This document shows positions 8,203 to 17,581 of a DNA stretch of 64,000 nt, one piece after another. The translations under genes were made by a program, and so were the position numbers. This DNA comes from Marinobacter persicus (GTDB lineage Bacteria > Pseudomonadota > Gammaproteobacteria > Pseudomonadales > Oleiphilaceae): contig NZ_PTIV01000006.1 in assembly GCF_002934325.1 (NCBI RefSeq), positions 1 through 64,000 on the forward strand, read 5' to 3'. Every line of letters starts with the position of its first letter. The first letter of the stretch is position 1. A model generated the notes under the pieces. The model was given only the letters and a program-made list of their open reading frames with translations, ran no database searches and was not told where the DNA came from.

Positions 8203-9170
8203 AGCCACGGCACTGGTCCACGGTCACTGAGGCCGGCGCCATCAGCGGCATTCGCTTCATGTTTGCGATCTATCGCTGGCTGGGGCGTCTGCCGTTCCGG
8301 ATCGTTCTTTACCCGGTGATCCTTTATTATTTCCTGTTCCGGGGCGCAGCCCGAAGAGCCTCTCTGGAATACCTCCGGCACATGCGCGCTGATAACCGGT
8401 TAACTTCCCAGCAGCCGTTGCTGCTGCAAAGCTATCGCCACTTCATGAACTTCGGGGAGAGCATCCTCGATAAGCTGGCGGTGTGGCAGGGCGATATTTC
8501 GTTGGACTCACTGGCGTTCCATAATCATGAAGTGTTTGACGATCTGATGCACCAGGGCAGGGGGTGTATCATGGTGGGGTCGCACCTGGGAAACCTGGAA
8601 ATCTGTCGGGCCCTGGCCAAGCGCAACGTCAACGTGACCGTGAATGTATTGATGCACACGGCCCACGCCACGCGCTTTAACGAAATGCTGGCGCGGGCGA
8701 ATAGTGAAGCTCACCTGAATGTGATTCAGGTGTCTGAAATCAGTCCGGCAACGGCGATCCTGCTACAGCAGAAAATCGATGCCGGCGAGCTTCTGGTTAT
8801 TGCGGGGGACCGCACGCCGGTATCCGGGCAGGGTAATGTCAGTGAGGTGTCATTCCTCGGCGAGCGTTGTGATATGCCGCAGGGTCCCTTTGTGCTGGCA
8901 TCCATTCTCCGCTGCCCGGTGCTGACGATTTTCTGCCTGCGCCGGGAGCGCGGCGGTAAACCGTTTTTTGATCTTTACGTGGACCATTTTGCTGATCGGA
9001 TTCGCCTGCCACGGCGTGATCGGCAGAAGGCCCTGCAGGAAACCACACAGCGATGGGCCGATCTGTTGGCTGATTACTGCCAGAAGGCGCCGCTGCAGTG
9101 GTTTAACTTCTACCCGTACTGGCATCGTTCAGCTGCCGATTCCACTAGTAAACAAAGTCCGAAACGATGA
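8199..9170 (+). CDS. LpxL/HtrB-like acyltransferase
   Basis: 323 residues of the lysophospholipid acyltransferase superfamily (lauroyl acyltransferase branch). The catalytic H-x4-E is seen as HLGNLE (H129, E134), and GDRTPVSG lies near 204. Residues 25-50 form a hydrophobic N-terminal anchor. The family acylates lipid A-like acceptors at the inner membrane, so here it may join the pigment acyl chain to a glycolipid. The start overlaps the glycosyltransferase stop in ATGA, and its own stop overlaps the ammonia-lyase start, indicating tight operon coupling. Confidence 0.9.
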   Translation: MKPRHWSTVTEAGAISGIRFMFAIYRWLGRLPFRIVLYPVILYYFLFRGAARRASLEYLRHMRADNRLTSQQPLLLQSYRHFMNFGESILDKLAVWQGDISLDSLAFHNHEVFDDLMHQGRGCIMVGSHLGNLEICRALAKRNVNVTVNVLMHTAHATRFNEMLARANSEAHLNVIQVSEISPATAILLQQKIDAGELLVIAGDRTPVSGQGNVSEVSFLGERCDMPQGPFVLASILRCPVLTIFCLRRERGGKPFFDLYVDHFADRIRLPRRDRQKALQETTQRWADLLADYCQKAPLQWFNFYPYWHRSAADSTSKQSPKR

Positions 9171-10702
9171 TCACTTTTGACGATAAACCGATAACCATTG
9201 AAGACATTACGGCCATTGCCCGGGGTGAGCAGGAGGTCATGCTCAGTCCATCACCGGCTTTTGCTGACCGCATTCGCCAGGGCAGTGCCTTTCTGGAACA
9301 GTTGCTGGAGGAAGACGGTGCCATCTATGGCGTGACCACCGGGTACGGCGATTCCTGCACCACCATGATCCCCGATGAGCTGGTGGCCGAGCTGCCTCAT
9401 CACCTGTTTACCTTCCACGGCTGTGGCCTCGGTGACATGCTGGATCCGATGCAGGGCCGCGCGGTCGTGGCGGCACGACTGAACTCGCTGACCTTCGGCT
9501 ATTCCGGGGTGACCTTCGAGTTGCTGGAGCAACTGACGTTGTTGCTGCAGAAAGACATTGTGCCTGTTATTCCCTCCGAAGGATCGGTTGGTGCCAGTGG
9601 CGACCTGACGCCGTTGTCCTACGTGGCGGCGGTGTTGTGCGGCGAGCGCGAGGTGTACTGGCGTGGCGAACGGCGGCCGACGGCTGAAGTGTTTGCCGAG
9701 GAAGGCATTACGCCGCTTCGTCTGAAGCCCAAAGAAGGGCTGGCGATCATGAACGGTACGGCGGTGATGACCGGACTGGCGTGTCTGGCGTTCGAGCGGG
9801 CCGAGTACCTGTCGCGCCTGGCCACCCGCATTACCGCGATGGCGACCCTGGTGCTGGATGGCAACGCTCATCACTACGATGAAGTCCTGTTTTCCGTGAA
9901 GCCGCACTCCGGGCAGCAGAATGTCGCCGCGCGCCTGCGTAACGACCTGCACGCCGGTGAGCCGCCTCGCAACCCGAACCGCCTGCAGGACCGTTACTCG
10001 CTGCGTTGCGCTCCACACGTGATCGGCGTGCTCGAGGATTCCCTGCCATGGCTGCGACAGTTCATTGAGAACGAACTGAACAGTGCCAATGACAACCCCA
10101 TCATTGATGCTGAAGGCAAGCACGTGCTACATGGCGGGCATTTCTACGGTGGTCATATTGCTGCCGCCATGGATTCCATGAAAACCGCCGTGGCCAACAT
10201 TGCGGACTTGCTGGATCGCCAGATGGCCCAGATGATGGATGTGAAATTCAACCATGGCCTGCCGGCCAACCTGTCTGGCGCCAAGGGTGAGCGGGCTGCG
10301 ATCAACCATGGGCTGAAAGCCCTCCAGATCGGCGCCTCGGCCTGGACGGCCGAAGCCCTGAAGCTGACCATGCCGGCCAGCGTTTTCTCCCGCTCCACCG
10401 AGTGCCATAACCAGGACAAGGTGAGCATGGGCACCATCGCTGCCCGTGACTGCCTGCGTGTATTGCAACTGACTGAACAGGTCACTGCCTCTGCGCTGTT
10501 TTCGGTTTGCCAGGGGCTGCAATTGCGCGTTGAAAATGGTGATTTGTCCTGGGACAGCATTGGCACCTCGCTGCAGGGCACCCTGGAGTGGGTTCGTGAG
10601 AGCAGCCCGAAACTGACCGAGGACCGGGCTCTGGATAAGGAACTGCGTACCCTGATTGCCCGTATCCAGAATCGCGAACGGGCATTGTATCCGGAAGGCT
10701 AG
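9167..10702 (+). CDS. Aromatic amino acid ammonia-lyase (HAL/TAL family)
   Basis: 511 residues, the normal length for the family. The self-processing MIO triad Ala-Ser-Gly is at 143-145 (VGASGDLTP). The enzyme removes ammonia non-oxidatively from an aromatic amino acid. In flexirubin-type pathways the relevant product is 4-coumarate from tyrosine, which fits the AMP-ligase in this operon. The usual selectivity loop reads FTFHGCGLG, which is not the His-His-Leu seen in the Rhodobacter tyrosine lyase, so substrate choice (Tyr, Phe or His) is not settled by sequence alone. The lack of neighbouring hut genes argues against histidine catabolism. Confidence 0.92.
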   Translation: MITFDDKPITIEDITAIARGEQEVMLSPSPAFADRIRQGSAFLEQLLEEDGAIYGVTTGYGDSCTTMIPDELVAELPHHLFTFHGCGLGDMLDPMQGRAVVAARLNSLTFGYSGVTFELLEQLTLLLQKDIVPVIPSEGSVGASGDLTPLSYVAAVLCGEREVYWRGERRPTAEVFAEEGITPLRLKPKEGLAIMNGTAVMTGLACLAFERAEYLSRLATRITAMATLVLDGNAHHYDEVLFSVKPHSGQQNVAARLRNDLHAGEPPRNPNRLQDRYSLRCAPHVIGVLEDSLPWLRQFIENELNSANDNPIIDAEGKHVLHGGHFYGGHIAAAMDSMKTAVANIADLLDRQMAQMMDVKFNHGLPANLSGAKGERAAINHGLKALQIGASAWTAEALKLTMPASVFSRSTECHNQDKVSMGTIAARDCLRVLQLTEQVTASALFSVCQGLQLRVENGDLSWDSIGTSLQGTLEWVRESSPKLTEDRALDKELRTLIARIQNRERALYPEG

Positions 10703-10715
10703 GACAGGATTCGTG

Positions 10716-11135
10716 ATGATCTATGCTGACGCGAAGGTGAAAGTTCCGTTCCATGATATTGATATCATGGAGATTGCCTGGCACGGCCATTACGTGAAGT
10801 ATTTCGAGATAGCCCGATGTGAACTGCTCGACAAGCTCGATTACGATCACCGGCGCATGCGTGAATCCGGGTATGCCTGGCCGGTGATTGATATGCATCT
10901 GCGCTATGCCAAACCGGCGCGTTACAACCAGGTATTGAATGTGCGGGCGGTGCTTAAGGAATGGGAGAATCGGTTGAAAATCGATTACCTGATCACCGAT
11001 GACGTGACCGGAGAGCGTCTGACCCGGGGCCATACCGTTCAGGTGGCGCTGGATACATCGAGCTGGGAAATGTGCTTCGCCTCCCCTCAGGTGTTGTTGG
11101 ATAAGGTCGCACGGGTTGAAGGAGAAGGATCATGA
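10716..11135 (+). CDS. 4-hydroxybenzoyl-CoA-type thioesterase (ApeK-like)
   Basis: 139 residues of the hot-dog acyl-CoA/ACP thioesterase family. FHDIDIMEIAWHGHYVKYFE carries the usual acidic and histidine residues of the 4HBT active site. Likely role: hydrolytic release or editing of ACP-bound pigment intermediates. ATG 10716 lies behind an AGGA, and an in-phase GTG directly precedes it. The 3' end overlaps the LolA-like gene by 4 bp. Confidence 0.9.
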   Translation: MIYADAKVKVPFHDIDIMEIAWHGHYVKYFEIARCELLDKLDYDHRRMRESGYAWPVIDMHLRYAKPARYNQVLNVRAVLKEWENRLKIDYLITDDVTGERLTRGHTVQVALDTSSWEMCFASPQVLLDKVARVEGEGS

Positions 11136-11740
11136 AAGGCGCCCTGTGTATTGGGAAATGGATGGTGGGATTGTCCCTGGTGGCCAGCCTGGTGGCTCCA
11201 GCATGGGCGGCCGAGACACGCGAAGCTGGCACTTCGGCTCTGCAGAGTCTGTTGGGCGAGCAGGCCAAAGTGGAGTCTCTGGCCGGTCAGTTTGATCAGA
11301 GCAAGTACATCGCCGATCTGGATACCACACTGGATTCCAGTGGTGACTTTGCGTTTGATGCTGACGAAGGGCTGCGCTGGAACATTCAAAAACCGGTGCC
11401 TACCCAGCTGCGAATTACCGCCGACGAAATCGTCGAAGAGCAGGATGGTGAAGTGGTCATGCGCATGGATGTAGACGACCAACCCATGACTCGCGCGATC
11501 AGCGAAGTGTTCTTTGCCATCTTTGGCGGCAACTGGGACAAGCTGTCTGAGCGGTTTACCATCCGTACCCTTCAGGACGGATCGCCCTGGCGCTTTGAAC
11601 TGACGCCCAAAGGCGACATGCTTCAATCCCACCTGAGCTCCATTGAATTGCAGGGTGAGGCCTACCTCAATGCCCTCATTCTGAGGGAGACCAACGGCGA
11701 CCAGACCCATATACAGCTTCATGATGTAAAAGCACACTGA
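11132..11740 (+). CDS. LolA-like outer-membrane lipoprotein carrier
   Basis: 202 residues with a clear signal peptide (hydrophobic core about residues 11-23, probable cleavage after AWA near 26). The mature part resembles LolA-type periplasmic carriers (FDQSKYIADLDTTLDSSG early, then repeated amphipathic strands). In aryl polyene clusters a LolA-like protein beside an MMPL transporter is thought to carry the pigment lipid across the periplasm. It is a cluster-specific paralogue, not the housekeeping lolA, which sits by ftsK in most relatives. Confidence 0.88.
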   Translation: MKGALCIGKWMVGLSLVASLVAPAWAAETREAGTSALQSLLGEQAKVESLAGQFDQSKYIADLDTTLDSSGDFAFDADEGLRWNIQKPVPTQLRITADEIVEEQDGEVVMRMDVDDQPMTRAISEVFFAIFGGNWDKLSERFTIRTLQDGSPWRFELTPKGDMLQSHLSSIELQGEAYLNALILRETNGDQTHIQLHDVKAH

Positions 11741-11746
11741 TTCGTG

Positions 11747-14077
11747 ATGGCGCACCGTTCCACTCATCATTGGCTCGCGCTACTTTGGGCGATCGCACTG
11801 GTTTTTATGGCAGTGCAGCTGACGTCCCGGCTGTCAGCCAGCGCCTTTGATACCAGCATTTTGGCCTTGCTGCCCCAGGACAAGCGCCAGCCGGTTGTGG
11901 ACCGGGCCCTGGAACGCATGGATGGTGTCATTGCCAATCGTGTCTTGTTGCTTATCGGTGGCGCTCAGGCTGACCGGAACCAGCTCCAGGTGTTGGCCGG
12001 GGAGGTCGCCGATGGCCTGTCAGCCTCCGGTGCCTTCACTTCCGTAACAACCCAGGCTGACGTTGGCTCCCTGTCGGCTCTCGCAGCGGTGTATCAACCT
12101 TACCGATACCAGTTGTTGACCGATGAGGTCGAAGAACGGTTGGCGAAAGGCGAGACCGAGCCGCTGGTTAACCGCGCTGTCCGGGAAATGGTCAGTCCCA
12201 TAGGCCGGCCCCGGCCTGCCTCAGTGGTTGATGATCCCCTGAACCTGCTGGGTATGTGGATGGAAGGCCTGACCCCGGCAACGGGGTTTGTCCCCGACCA
12301 GCATGGCCTTTATGCCCGGCAGGGCAACGAACATTTTCGGGTGATTAGGGCAACCTTCTCAGGTGATCCCTTCGCCGAAGCCACCCAGAAGCCTGTATTG
12401 AGGGCGGTTGAATCTGCCGGGGACCAGGTGCGTGAGAACGATGTGGCCACTGAATTTCTACGTTCGGGGCTGGTATTTCACGCGGCTGCGGGCGCTGAGC
12501 AGGCCCGCAGCGAACTGTCCACCATTGGTATTGGTTCCCTCATGGCGATTGTGTTGCTGCTTTTGTGGCACTTTCGTTCCTTCTCTTATCTGGCCTTGCC
12601 GGTGGTCAGTGTGGGCGTGGGATTGTTGGTGGCACTGTCAGCATCGTTGATGGTGTTCGAGCGTGTGCACCTGGTGACCCTGGCCTTCGGTGCCAGTCTG
12701 GTCGGCGTTTCCATCGACTACGCCTTTCATTACCTTTGTCATGCCCGGGATCGGGTCACGCACGGTATTCGTCATATCCTTCCGGGAATTACCCTGGGTG
12801 TTGTGACCAGTTGCCTTGCCTATGGCGCCCAGGCACTGACCCCGTTTCCCGGCCTGCAACAGATTGCCCTTTTCTCGGCCGCCGGCCTGATCGGTGCCTG
12901 GCTGACGGTGGTGCTGTGGTTTCCCCTGGCGCAGCGATGGCTTGGCCAGGGCCGGCAACAGAACCAGCTTGGCCAATGGCTGCAGGGGCTGGTTCGTTTC
13001 CGTGGTGTTCTGGCTGTTCTGCTGGGGGTGTTGGTGCTGGTTGCGTTATCAGGCTTTCCGGGCCTGCGTTTTAATGACAGCCTGTCTGCCTTGCAGTCGT
13101 CGCCGCCGGATCTGATGGCGCAGGAACAGAAGGTGCAGGCCTTGAGTGAAAGCCCAGGGAGCGCGCGGTTCTTGCTGGTGGAAGGGGCATCTATCCAGCA
13201 GGTGCTGGAGCGGACAGAACAAGCCAGTGGTTATCTGGACAAGCTGGTGGTTGACGGCCGTTTGCAGGTTTACCAGTCGGTTTCGGGCTGGGTGCCCTCC
13301 ATTGTGCGTCAGCGGGAATATCGCCAGTTGGTGAAAAGCGCGGTGTTTGATCGTGGAGTTCCTACCGAATTGTTTGATGCCTTGGGAATGCCCCCAAAAC
13401 TGGCGTCCCGAAGCCAGGCGCGCTTTGAGAATAACGATGCCGGCTGGCTTCTGCCGAAAGACCTGGAACAGTCCCCGGTTGCCGAGCTGTTCGATTCGCT
13501 CTGGCTGAAAACCGACAATAGTGAGAGGCCCCATGCAGCCCTGATCACGCTGGGGAAGGTATCCAGCCCCGCTGTTTATGAGGATCTTGCGGCACTTGCC
13601 GGAAAACTCGAAGGGGTTCGTTTCGTTGATCGGGTAGGGCAGACGTCGGCGTTGTTGGGGGACTATCGGGCCACCCTCAGTCAGTGGATGGCGCTGGCCT
13701 ATGGTCTTGTGCTGCTGGTGTTGATTGTGCGTTATGGTTGGCAATGCTGGCGTGTGATTTTGCCGCCGGCACTGGCAACGGTGGTTACATTAGGCCTGCT
13801 GTCGGCCCTGGGTCAGCCACTCAATCTGTTTAATTTTCTGGCCACCCTGCTGATTCTGGGCATTGGGCTGGATATTGGCATCTTTGTGCGTGAAAGCCAT
13901 GGGGAGTGGCACGCCTGGGAAGCAGTGACCCTGTCTGCTGTCACCTCCCTGCTGGCATTTGGCCTGTTGGCGTTGAGTGAAACACCGGTGTTACATCACT
14001 ACGGTATGACGGTTCTGCCGGGCATTGCACTGGCGTGGTTGATTGCGTTTGTACTTCATAGGAGAGCAGAAAGTTGA
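11747..14077 (+). CDS. MMPL/RND-type lipid exporter
   Basis: About 776 residues. An N-terminal membrane segment (about 9-25) is followed by a periplasmic domain, a cluster of about five helices (residues 260-400), a second periplasmic domain and a final helix cluster (640-775), which is the RND/MMPL half-repeat pattern. GVSIDYAFHYL near 324 and GIGLDIGIFV near 705 are the matched TM4/TM10 acidic motifs of proton-driven exporters. Together with the LolA-like gene just upstream it probably moves the pigment or its glycolipid out of the inner membrane. GTG 11744 directly precedes the chosen ATG. Confidence 0.9.
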   Translation: MAHRSTHHWLALLWAIALVFMAVQLTSRLSASAFDTSILALLPQDKRQPVVDRALERMDGVIANRVLLLIGGAQADRNQLQVLAGEVADGLSASGAFTSVTTQADVGSLSALAAVYQPYRYQLLTDEVEERLAKGETEPLVNRAVREMVSPIGRPRPASVVDDPLNLLGMWMEGLTPATGFVPDQHGLYARQGNEHFRVIRATFSGDPFAEATQKPVLRAVESAGDQVRENDVATEFLRSGLVFHAAAGAEQARSELSTIGIGSLMAIVLLLLWHFRSFSYLALPVVSVGVGLLVALSASLMVFERVHLVTLAFGASLVGVSIDYAFHYLCHARDRVTHGIRHILPGITLGVVTSCLAYGAQALTPFPGLQQIALFSAAGLIGAWLTVVLWFPLAQRWLGQGRQQNQLGQWLQGLVRFRGVLAVLLGVLVLVALSGFPGLRFNDSLSALQSSPPDLMAQEQKVQALSESPGSARFLLVEGASIQQVLERTEQASGYLDKLVVDGRLQVYQSVSGWVPSIVRQREYRQLVKSAVFDRGVPTELFDALGMPPKLASRSQARFENNDAGWLLPKDLEQSPVAELFDSLWLKTDNSERPHAALITLGKVSSPAVYEDLAALAGKLEGVRFVDRVGQTSALLGDYRATLSQWMALAYGLVLLVLIVRYGWQCWRVILPPALATVVTLGLLSALGQPLNLFNFLATLLILGIGLDIGIFVRESHGEWHAWEAVTLSAVTSLLAFGLLALSETPVLHHYGMTVLPGIALAWLIAFVLHRRAES

Positions 14078-15309
14078 CTACAAAGGATCTGGAAAGCGAC
14101 ATCATCATTATCGGTGCCGGCCCTTCAGGCGCCGTGGCTGCGGCTTTGCTGCGCAAAAACGGGTATCAGGTAACCATTCTGGAAAAGCAGCACTTCCCGC
14201 GCTTCTCAATTGGTGAGAGCCTGTTGCCCCAGTGCATGGAATTTCTGGAAGAAGCCGATATGGTGTCTGCCATTGAAGAGGCTGGCTTCCAATACAAGAA
14301 CGGGGCCGCTTTTCATTACGACGGCAGAAACTCCGCTTTCGATTTCCGCGAGAAGTTTTCGCCGGGGTGGGGAACCACCTTCCAGGTGCAACGAGCGCAC
14401 TTTGACCACCTGCTGGCCAAGGAGGCGGAAAAACAGGGCGCCGACATTCGCTACGGCCATGAGATCACGGAAGTCGATTTCAGTGGCGAACGCCCCTGGT
14501 TGAAGGTACGCACTGACCAGGGACAGGAATACGAAGCGCGCGGTAAGTTCGTGCTGGATGCCAGTGGCTTTGGTCGGGTGCTGCCCCGGTTGCTGGATCT
14601 GGAGACGCCCTCTGAATTCCCCGTCCGCATGTCACTGTTTACCCACATCGAAGACAACATTGACCACCCGGGCCATGATCGCGACAAGATCCTGATTACG
14701 GTGCACCCGAAACGCCGTGACATCTGGTTCTGGCTGATTCCGTTCTCCAATGGCCGCTGTTCCCTGGGCGTGGTGGCCAAGCCCGAGTACATTGAAAGCC
14801 GGGAGGGAGAGCCACTGGACATCCTGCGGGAGATTGTGGCTGAAGACCCCAATCTCTCCTCACTGCTGGAGAACGCCAAGTGGGACACGCCCGCGCGTGA
14901 GATCCGAGGCTATTCCTGCAACGTCAAACACCTGGCCGGTCGGAACTACGCGCTGCTGGGCAATGCCGCGGAATTCCTGGACCCGGTGTTCTCCTCCGGG
15001 GTCACCATCGCCATGAAGTCCGCAAGCCTGGCGGCGGATACCCTGCACCGTCAGTTCAGCGGCGAAGCCGTGGATTGGCAGGAGGATTACGCCGCTCCGC
15101 TGATGGTCGGCGTGGATACCTTCCGGACCTACGTGGATGCCTGGTACGAGGGTACCTTCCAGGACGTGGTCTTCGCCGAGAATCCCAACGAATCCATCAA
15201 ACAGATGATTTCCTCGATCCTGGCCGGCTATGCCTGGGATTCGAGTAACCCCTATGTCAGCGAGAGCCGTCGCCGCCTGGGTACCCTGGCCGAGCTTTGC
15301 CGTGCCTGA
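14074..15309 (+). CDS. FAD-dependent halogenase/monooxygenase-like flavoprotein
   Basis: 411 residues. The Rossmann motif GAGPSGAVAA lies at the N terminus, followed by FSIGESLLP, and then FWFWLIPFSNGR around residue 215, a W-x-W-x-I-P form typical of flavin-dependent halogenases. These enzymes halogenate (or relatives hydroxylate) aromatic rings; xanthomonadins are brominated and some flexirubins chlorinated, so ring halogenation of the pigment head group is the leading inference. The start is TTG 14074, overlapping the transporter stop and preceded by a strong AGGAG; no ATG fits. Confidence 0.88.
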   Translation: MTTKDLESDIIIIGAGPSGAVAAALLRKNGYQVTILEKQHFPRFSIGESLLPQCMEFLEEADMVSAIEEAGFQYKNGAAFHYDGRNSAFDFREKFSPGWGTTFQVQRAHFDHLLAKEAEKQGADIRYGHEITEVDFSGERPWLKVRTDQGQEYEARGKFVLDASGFGRVLPRLLDLETPSEFPVRMSLFTHIEDNIDHPGHDRDKILITVHPKRRDIWFWLIPFSNGRCSLGVVAKPEYIESREGEPLDILREIVAEDPNLSSLLENAKWDTPAREIRGYSCNVKHLAGRNYALLGNAAEFLDPVFSSGVTIAMKSASLAADTLHRQFSGEAVDWQEDYAAPLMVGVDTFRTYVDAWYEGTFQDVVFAENPNESIKQMISSILAGYAWDSSNPYVSESRRRLGTLAELCRA

Positions 15310-15322
15310 TACTGCGAGAAGA

Positions 15323-15928
15323 GTGGTATGGAGGTGGGCGCTGGTTGCGGTATTGGCCACCCTGGCGGGCTGTCAGATGCTGGGCGTTCGTCCTTCGCCG
15401 CCGGTGCCGCCCTTGCTGGAACCCGGAAGTGGCGGGCTCAATGTCCAACTGAACCAGCGCATGACCCTGTCCATGGATGGCCGCAAACACCACATGGTCA
15501 TGGTGGTCAGTTTTTCGCCCACACAAACGCGCATGACGGGGTTTACGCTGACAGGCCAGCGGCTGCTGGACATCGTGCAGGAAGGTGGGCGAATAACCAG
15601 TTGGCAGAGTGAGCTGGTTGACCGGGATGTTCCGGCCCGCTGGCTGCTGTCCCAAATGCAGCTGGCCTACTGGCCGGAAGAAGCGTTGCAGCAGGCCTAT
15701 CATGGGCCCTGGTCTCTACGCCAGGAAGCTCGGGAGCGGGCACTCTATCTTGAGGATGAATTGGTTGTAATGGTAAGCTACGCGGCCGATTTTGGCGGCC
15801 CCGAAGCGGGATCGCAGTTGACCATCAAGCACCATCGGATGGCGTTGGTGATGGCCATCGAAACCCTGAAAGTCAAGGAACTTGCGGCTCGTTCCGGGCC
15901 GGACAACATGAGTGAGGCGGGACAATGA
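15323..15928 (+). CDS. DUF3261-like outer-membrane lipoprotein
   Basis: About 201 residues from a GTG at 15323. A lipoprotein signal is visible: arginine-rich start, hydrophobic core, then the lipobox LAGC near residue 16. The mature domain resembles the DUF3261 proteins that accompany aryl polyene genes. It is probably an outer-membrane partner of the LolA-like carrier, receiving the pigment lipid as LolB does lipoproteins; this role is inference. A longer frame from 15230 would overlap the flavoprotein gene by 80 bp and would bury the signal peptide, so it was rejected. Confidence 0.82.
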   Translation: MVWRWALVAVLATLAGCQMLGVRPSPPVPPLLEPGSGGLNVQLNQRMTLSMDGRKHHMVMVVSFSPTQTRMTGFTLTGQRLLDIVQEGGRITSWQSELVDRDVPARWLLSQMQLAYWPEEALQQAYHGPWSLRQEARERALYLEDELVVMVSYAADFGGPEAGSQLTIKHHRMALVMAIETLKVKELAARSGPDNMSEAGQ

Positions 15929-17094
15929 CTGCCCCCGTTTATTTGCACAAACCCGCTGTTGTCTGCGCGCTTGGGGAGACAACAGATCAGGTGGCCGACG
16001 CGCTGTTCAACTCCGCGCAGAAACAACTGACCTTTACCGATGCTTTCAGCCCTGACCATACCCTGCCACTGGGTGTGATTGATGCCGAGTTGCCGGCGTT
16101 GACAGGCAATGCTGCTTCCCGCAATAACCGCTTGTTGCTGAAAGCGCTGGAACAGCTGCAGGCGTCTGTGGATGCCTTGTTGGATAGTTACCCATCGCAC
16201 CGCATTGGCGTGGTTCTGGGCACCAGTACGTCGGGTATCGGTGATGCCGAGAAGGCATTTGACGAGGAACAACCGGACGGGCTGCCTGATTGGTATCACT
16301 ACAGCATGCAGGAGATCGGCGCGCCAGCACAGTTCCTTGCACGCCATCTGGGGCTCTCGGGCCCGGCGACCACCATATCCACCGCCTGTTCCTCCAGTGC
16401 CAAGGCGTTGGCCAGTGCCCGTCGTCTGCTGCAAACCGGTGTCTGTGATGCGGTAATCTGTGGTGGCGTGGATACCCTGTGCCGGCTGACCGTGAACGGT
16501 TTTGATGCCCTGGATTCGGTGAGCAAAGCCATTTGCAATCCCATGAGCCAGAACCGTGATGGTATCAATATTGGTGAGGCGGTCAGCCTGTTCGTGATGT
16601 CCCACGATGCGGGGCCTGTTCGCCTGTCGGGCGTGGGGGAGAGTTCGGACGCCCACCATATTTCTGCACCGCACCCTGAGGGTATTGGTGCCCGCAATGC
16701 CATCGAGACCGCGTTGGCCGATGCCGGACTGGCGCCGGACAGGATTGGATACATTAACCTGCATGGCACCGCCACACCGCAGAATGACAGCATGGAAAGT
16801 CGGGCCGTTGCCGGGCTGTTTACCGGCCCCTTGCCGTGTAGCTCCACCAAACCCCTCACTGGGCACACACTGGGTGCCGCCGGTGCTTTGGAAGCGGCTT
16901 TTTGCTGGCTTACGCTGGTTTCGGATGGGCGTTTGCCACCGCACTGGTGGGATGGTCAAACCGACGAACAGTTGCCGGAGCTGGCACTGGTGCAACCCGG
17001 TGACTCTCTGCCCCAGGCGCCCTTGCACGTCCTGAGCAATTCGTTTGCCTTTGGCGGTAACAACATCGCCCTGATCCTCAGTGCTGCTGAGTGA
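15925..17094 (+). CDS. Beta-ketoacyl-ACP synthase (ApeO-like, active)
   Basis: 389 residues of the FabF-type condensing family with a complete triad: Cys155 in STACSSS, His280 in LHGTATP and His314 in TGHTLGAAG, plus Lys309. It should do the decarboxylative condensations that extend the polyene by two carbons. Its expected partner is the cysteine-less factor at 3267-4049, as in the characterised ApeO/ApeC heterodimer, although the two genes are 12 kb apart in this operon. The start overlaps the lipoprotein stop in ATGA, and the next gene's region overlaps its own stop. Confidence 0.93.
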   Translation: MTAPVYLHKPAVVCALGETTDQVADALFNSAQKQLTFTDAFSPDHTLPLGVIDAELPALTGNAASRNNRLLLKALEQLQASVDALLDSYPSHRIGVVLGTSTSGIGDAEKAFDEEQPDGLPDWYHYSMQEIGAPAQFLARHLGLSGPATTISTACSSSAKALASARRLLQTGVCDAVICGGVDTLCRLTVNGFDALDSVSKAICNPMSQNRDGINIGEAVSLFVMSHDAGPVRLSGVGESSDAHHISAPHPEGIGARNAIETALADAGLAPDRIGYINLHGTATPQNDSMESRAVAGLFTGPLPCSSTKPLTGHTLGAAGALEAAFCWLTLVSDGRLPPHWWDGQTDEQLPELALVQPGDSLPQAPLHVLSNSFAFGGNNIALILSAAE

Positions 17095-17105
17095 AGGCCG
17101 GATCA

Positions 17106-17576
17106 ATGACTTCAACAGGAAACCCAGCACCCTGCCTGGATGAGTTGATTCGTCATCGGGGCGACATGAGCCTGCTGGATCGAGTGGTGGACCATGGTGA
17201 CACCTGGTTGGAGGCAAGGGCCATGGTGACCAGGAACAGCCTGTTTCTGACCGAAGGCGTGGTGCCGGCCTGGGTCGGGATTGAGTACATGGCCCAGGCG
17301 GTGGCCGCTTTAATGGGGCTTCGCGCCCGGCAGCGAGGTAAGGGTGCCAGCGTGGGTTTCCTGGTCGGTACCCGTAAATACCTCACCGAAGGTCCGGCGT
17401 TTGCCGTGGATAGTGAACTCACCGTGCGGGTCCAGGAATCCCTGATGGACGAAAATGGCCTCGGGCTTTTCGACTGCCAGCTAACATGCCGACAGCCGGA
17501 TGGGGCATCGTTTACCATCAGTGGCCGTCTGAATATCTTTCAGCCGGACGACCCCAGCGAAAATTACGGAGGATGA
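17106..17576 (+). CDS. ApeP-like beta-hydroxyacyl-ACP dehydratase
   Basis: About 156 residues with a single hot-dog fold. The dehydratase histidine lies in LIRHRGDMSLLDRV near the N terminus, and the long central helix reads GIEYMAQAVAALMG. It should dehydrate 3-hydroxyacyl-ACP to the trans-2-enoyl form, creating one double bond per cycle; no enoyl reductase is seen in the operon, so the bonds stay as a polyene. ATG 17106 follows an AAGG; a GTG at 17091 in a GTGA overlap is an alternative. The ketoreductase gene follows at once. Confidence 0.9.
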   Translation: MTSTGNPAPCLDELIRHRGDMSLLDRVVDHGDTWLEARAMVTRNSLFLTEGVVPAWVGIEYMAQAVAALMGLRARQRGKGASVGFLVGTRKYLTEGPAFAVDSELTVRVQESLMDENGLGLFDCQLTCRQPDGASFTISGRLNIFQPDDPSENYGG

Positions 17577-17581
17577 ACAAC

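Noticed and set aside
9167-10702. Histidine ammonia-lyase for histidine catabolism (hutH)
   Set aside because: No hutU, hutI or hutG neighbours, and the gene is translationally coupled inside the polyketide operon.
15778-17217. 479-codon minus-strand frame opposite the first active ketosynthase
   Set aside because: Antisense shadow; the opposite strand encodes a complete FabF-type triad.
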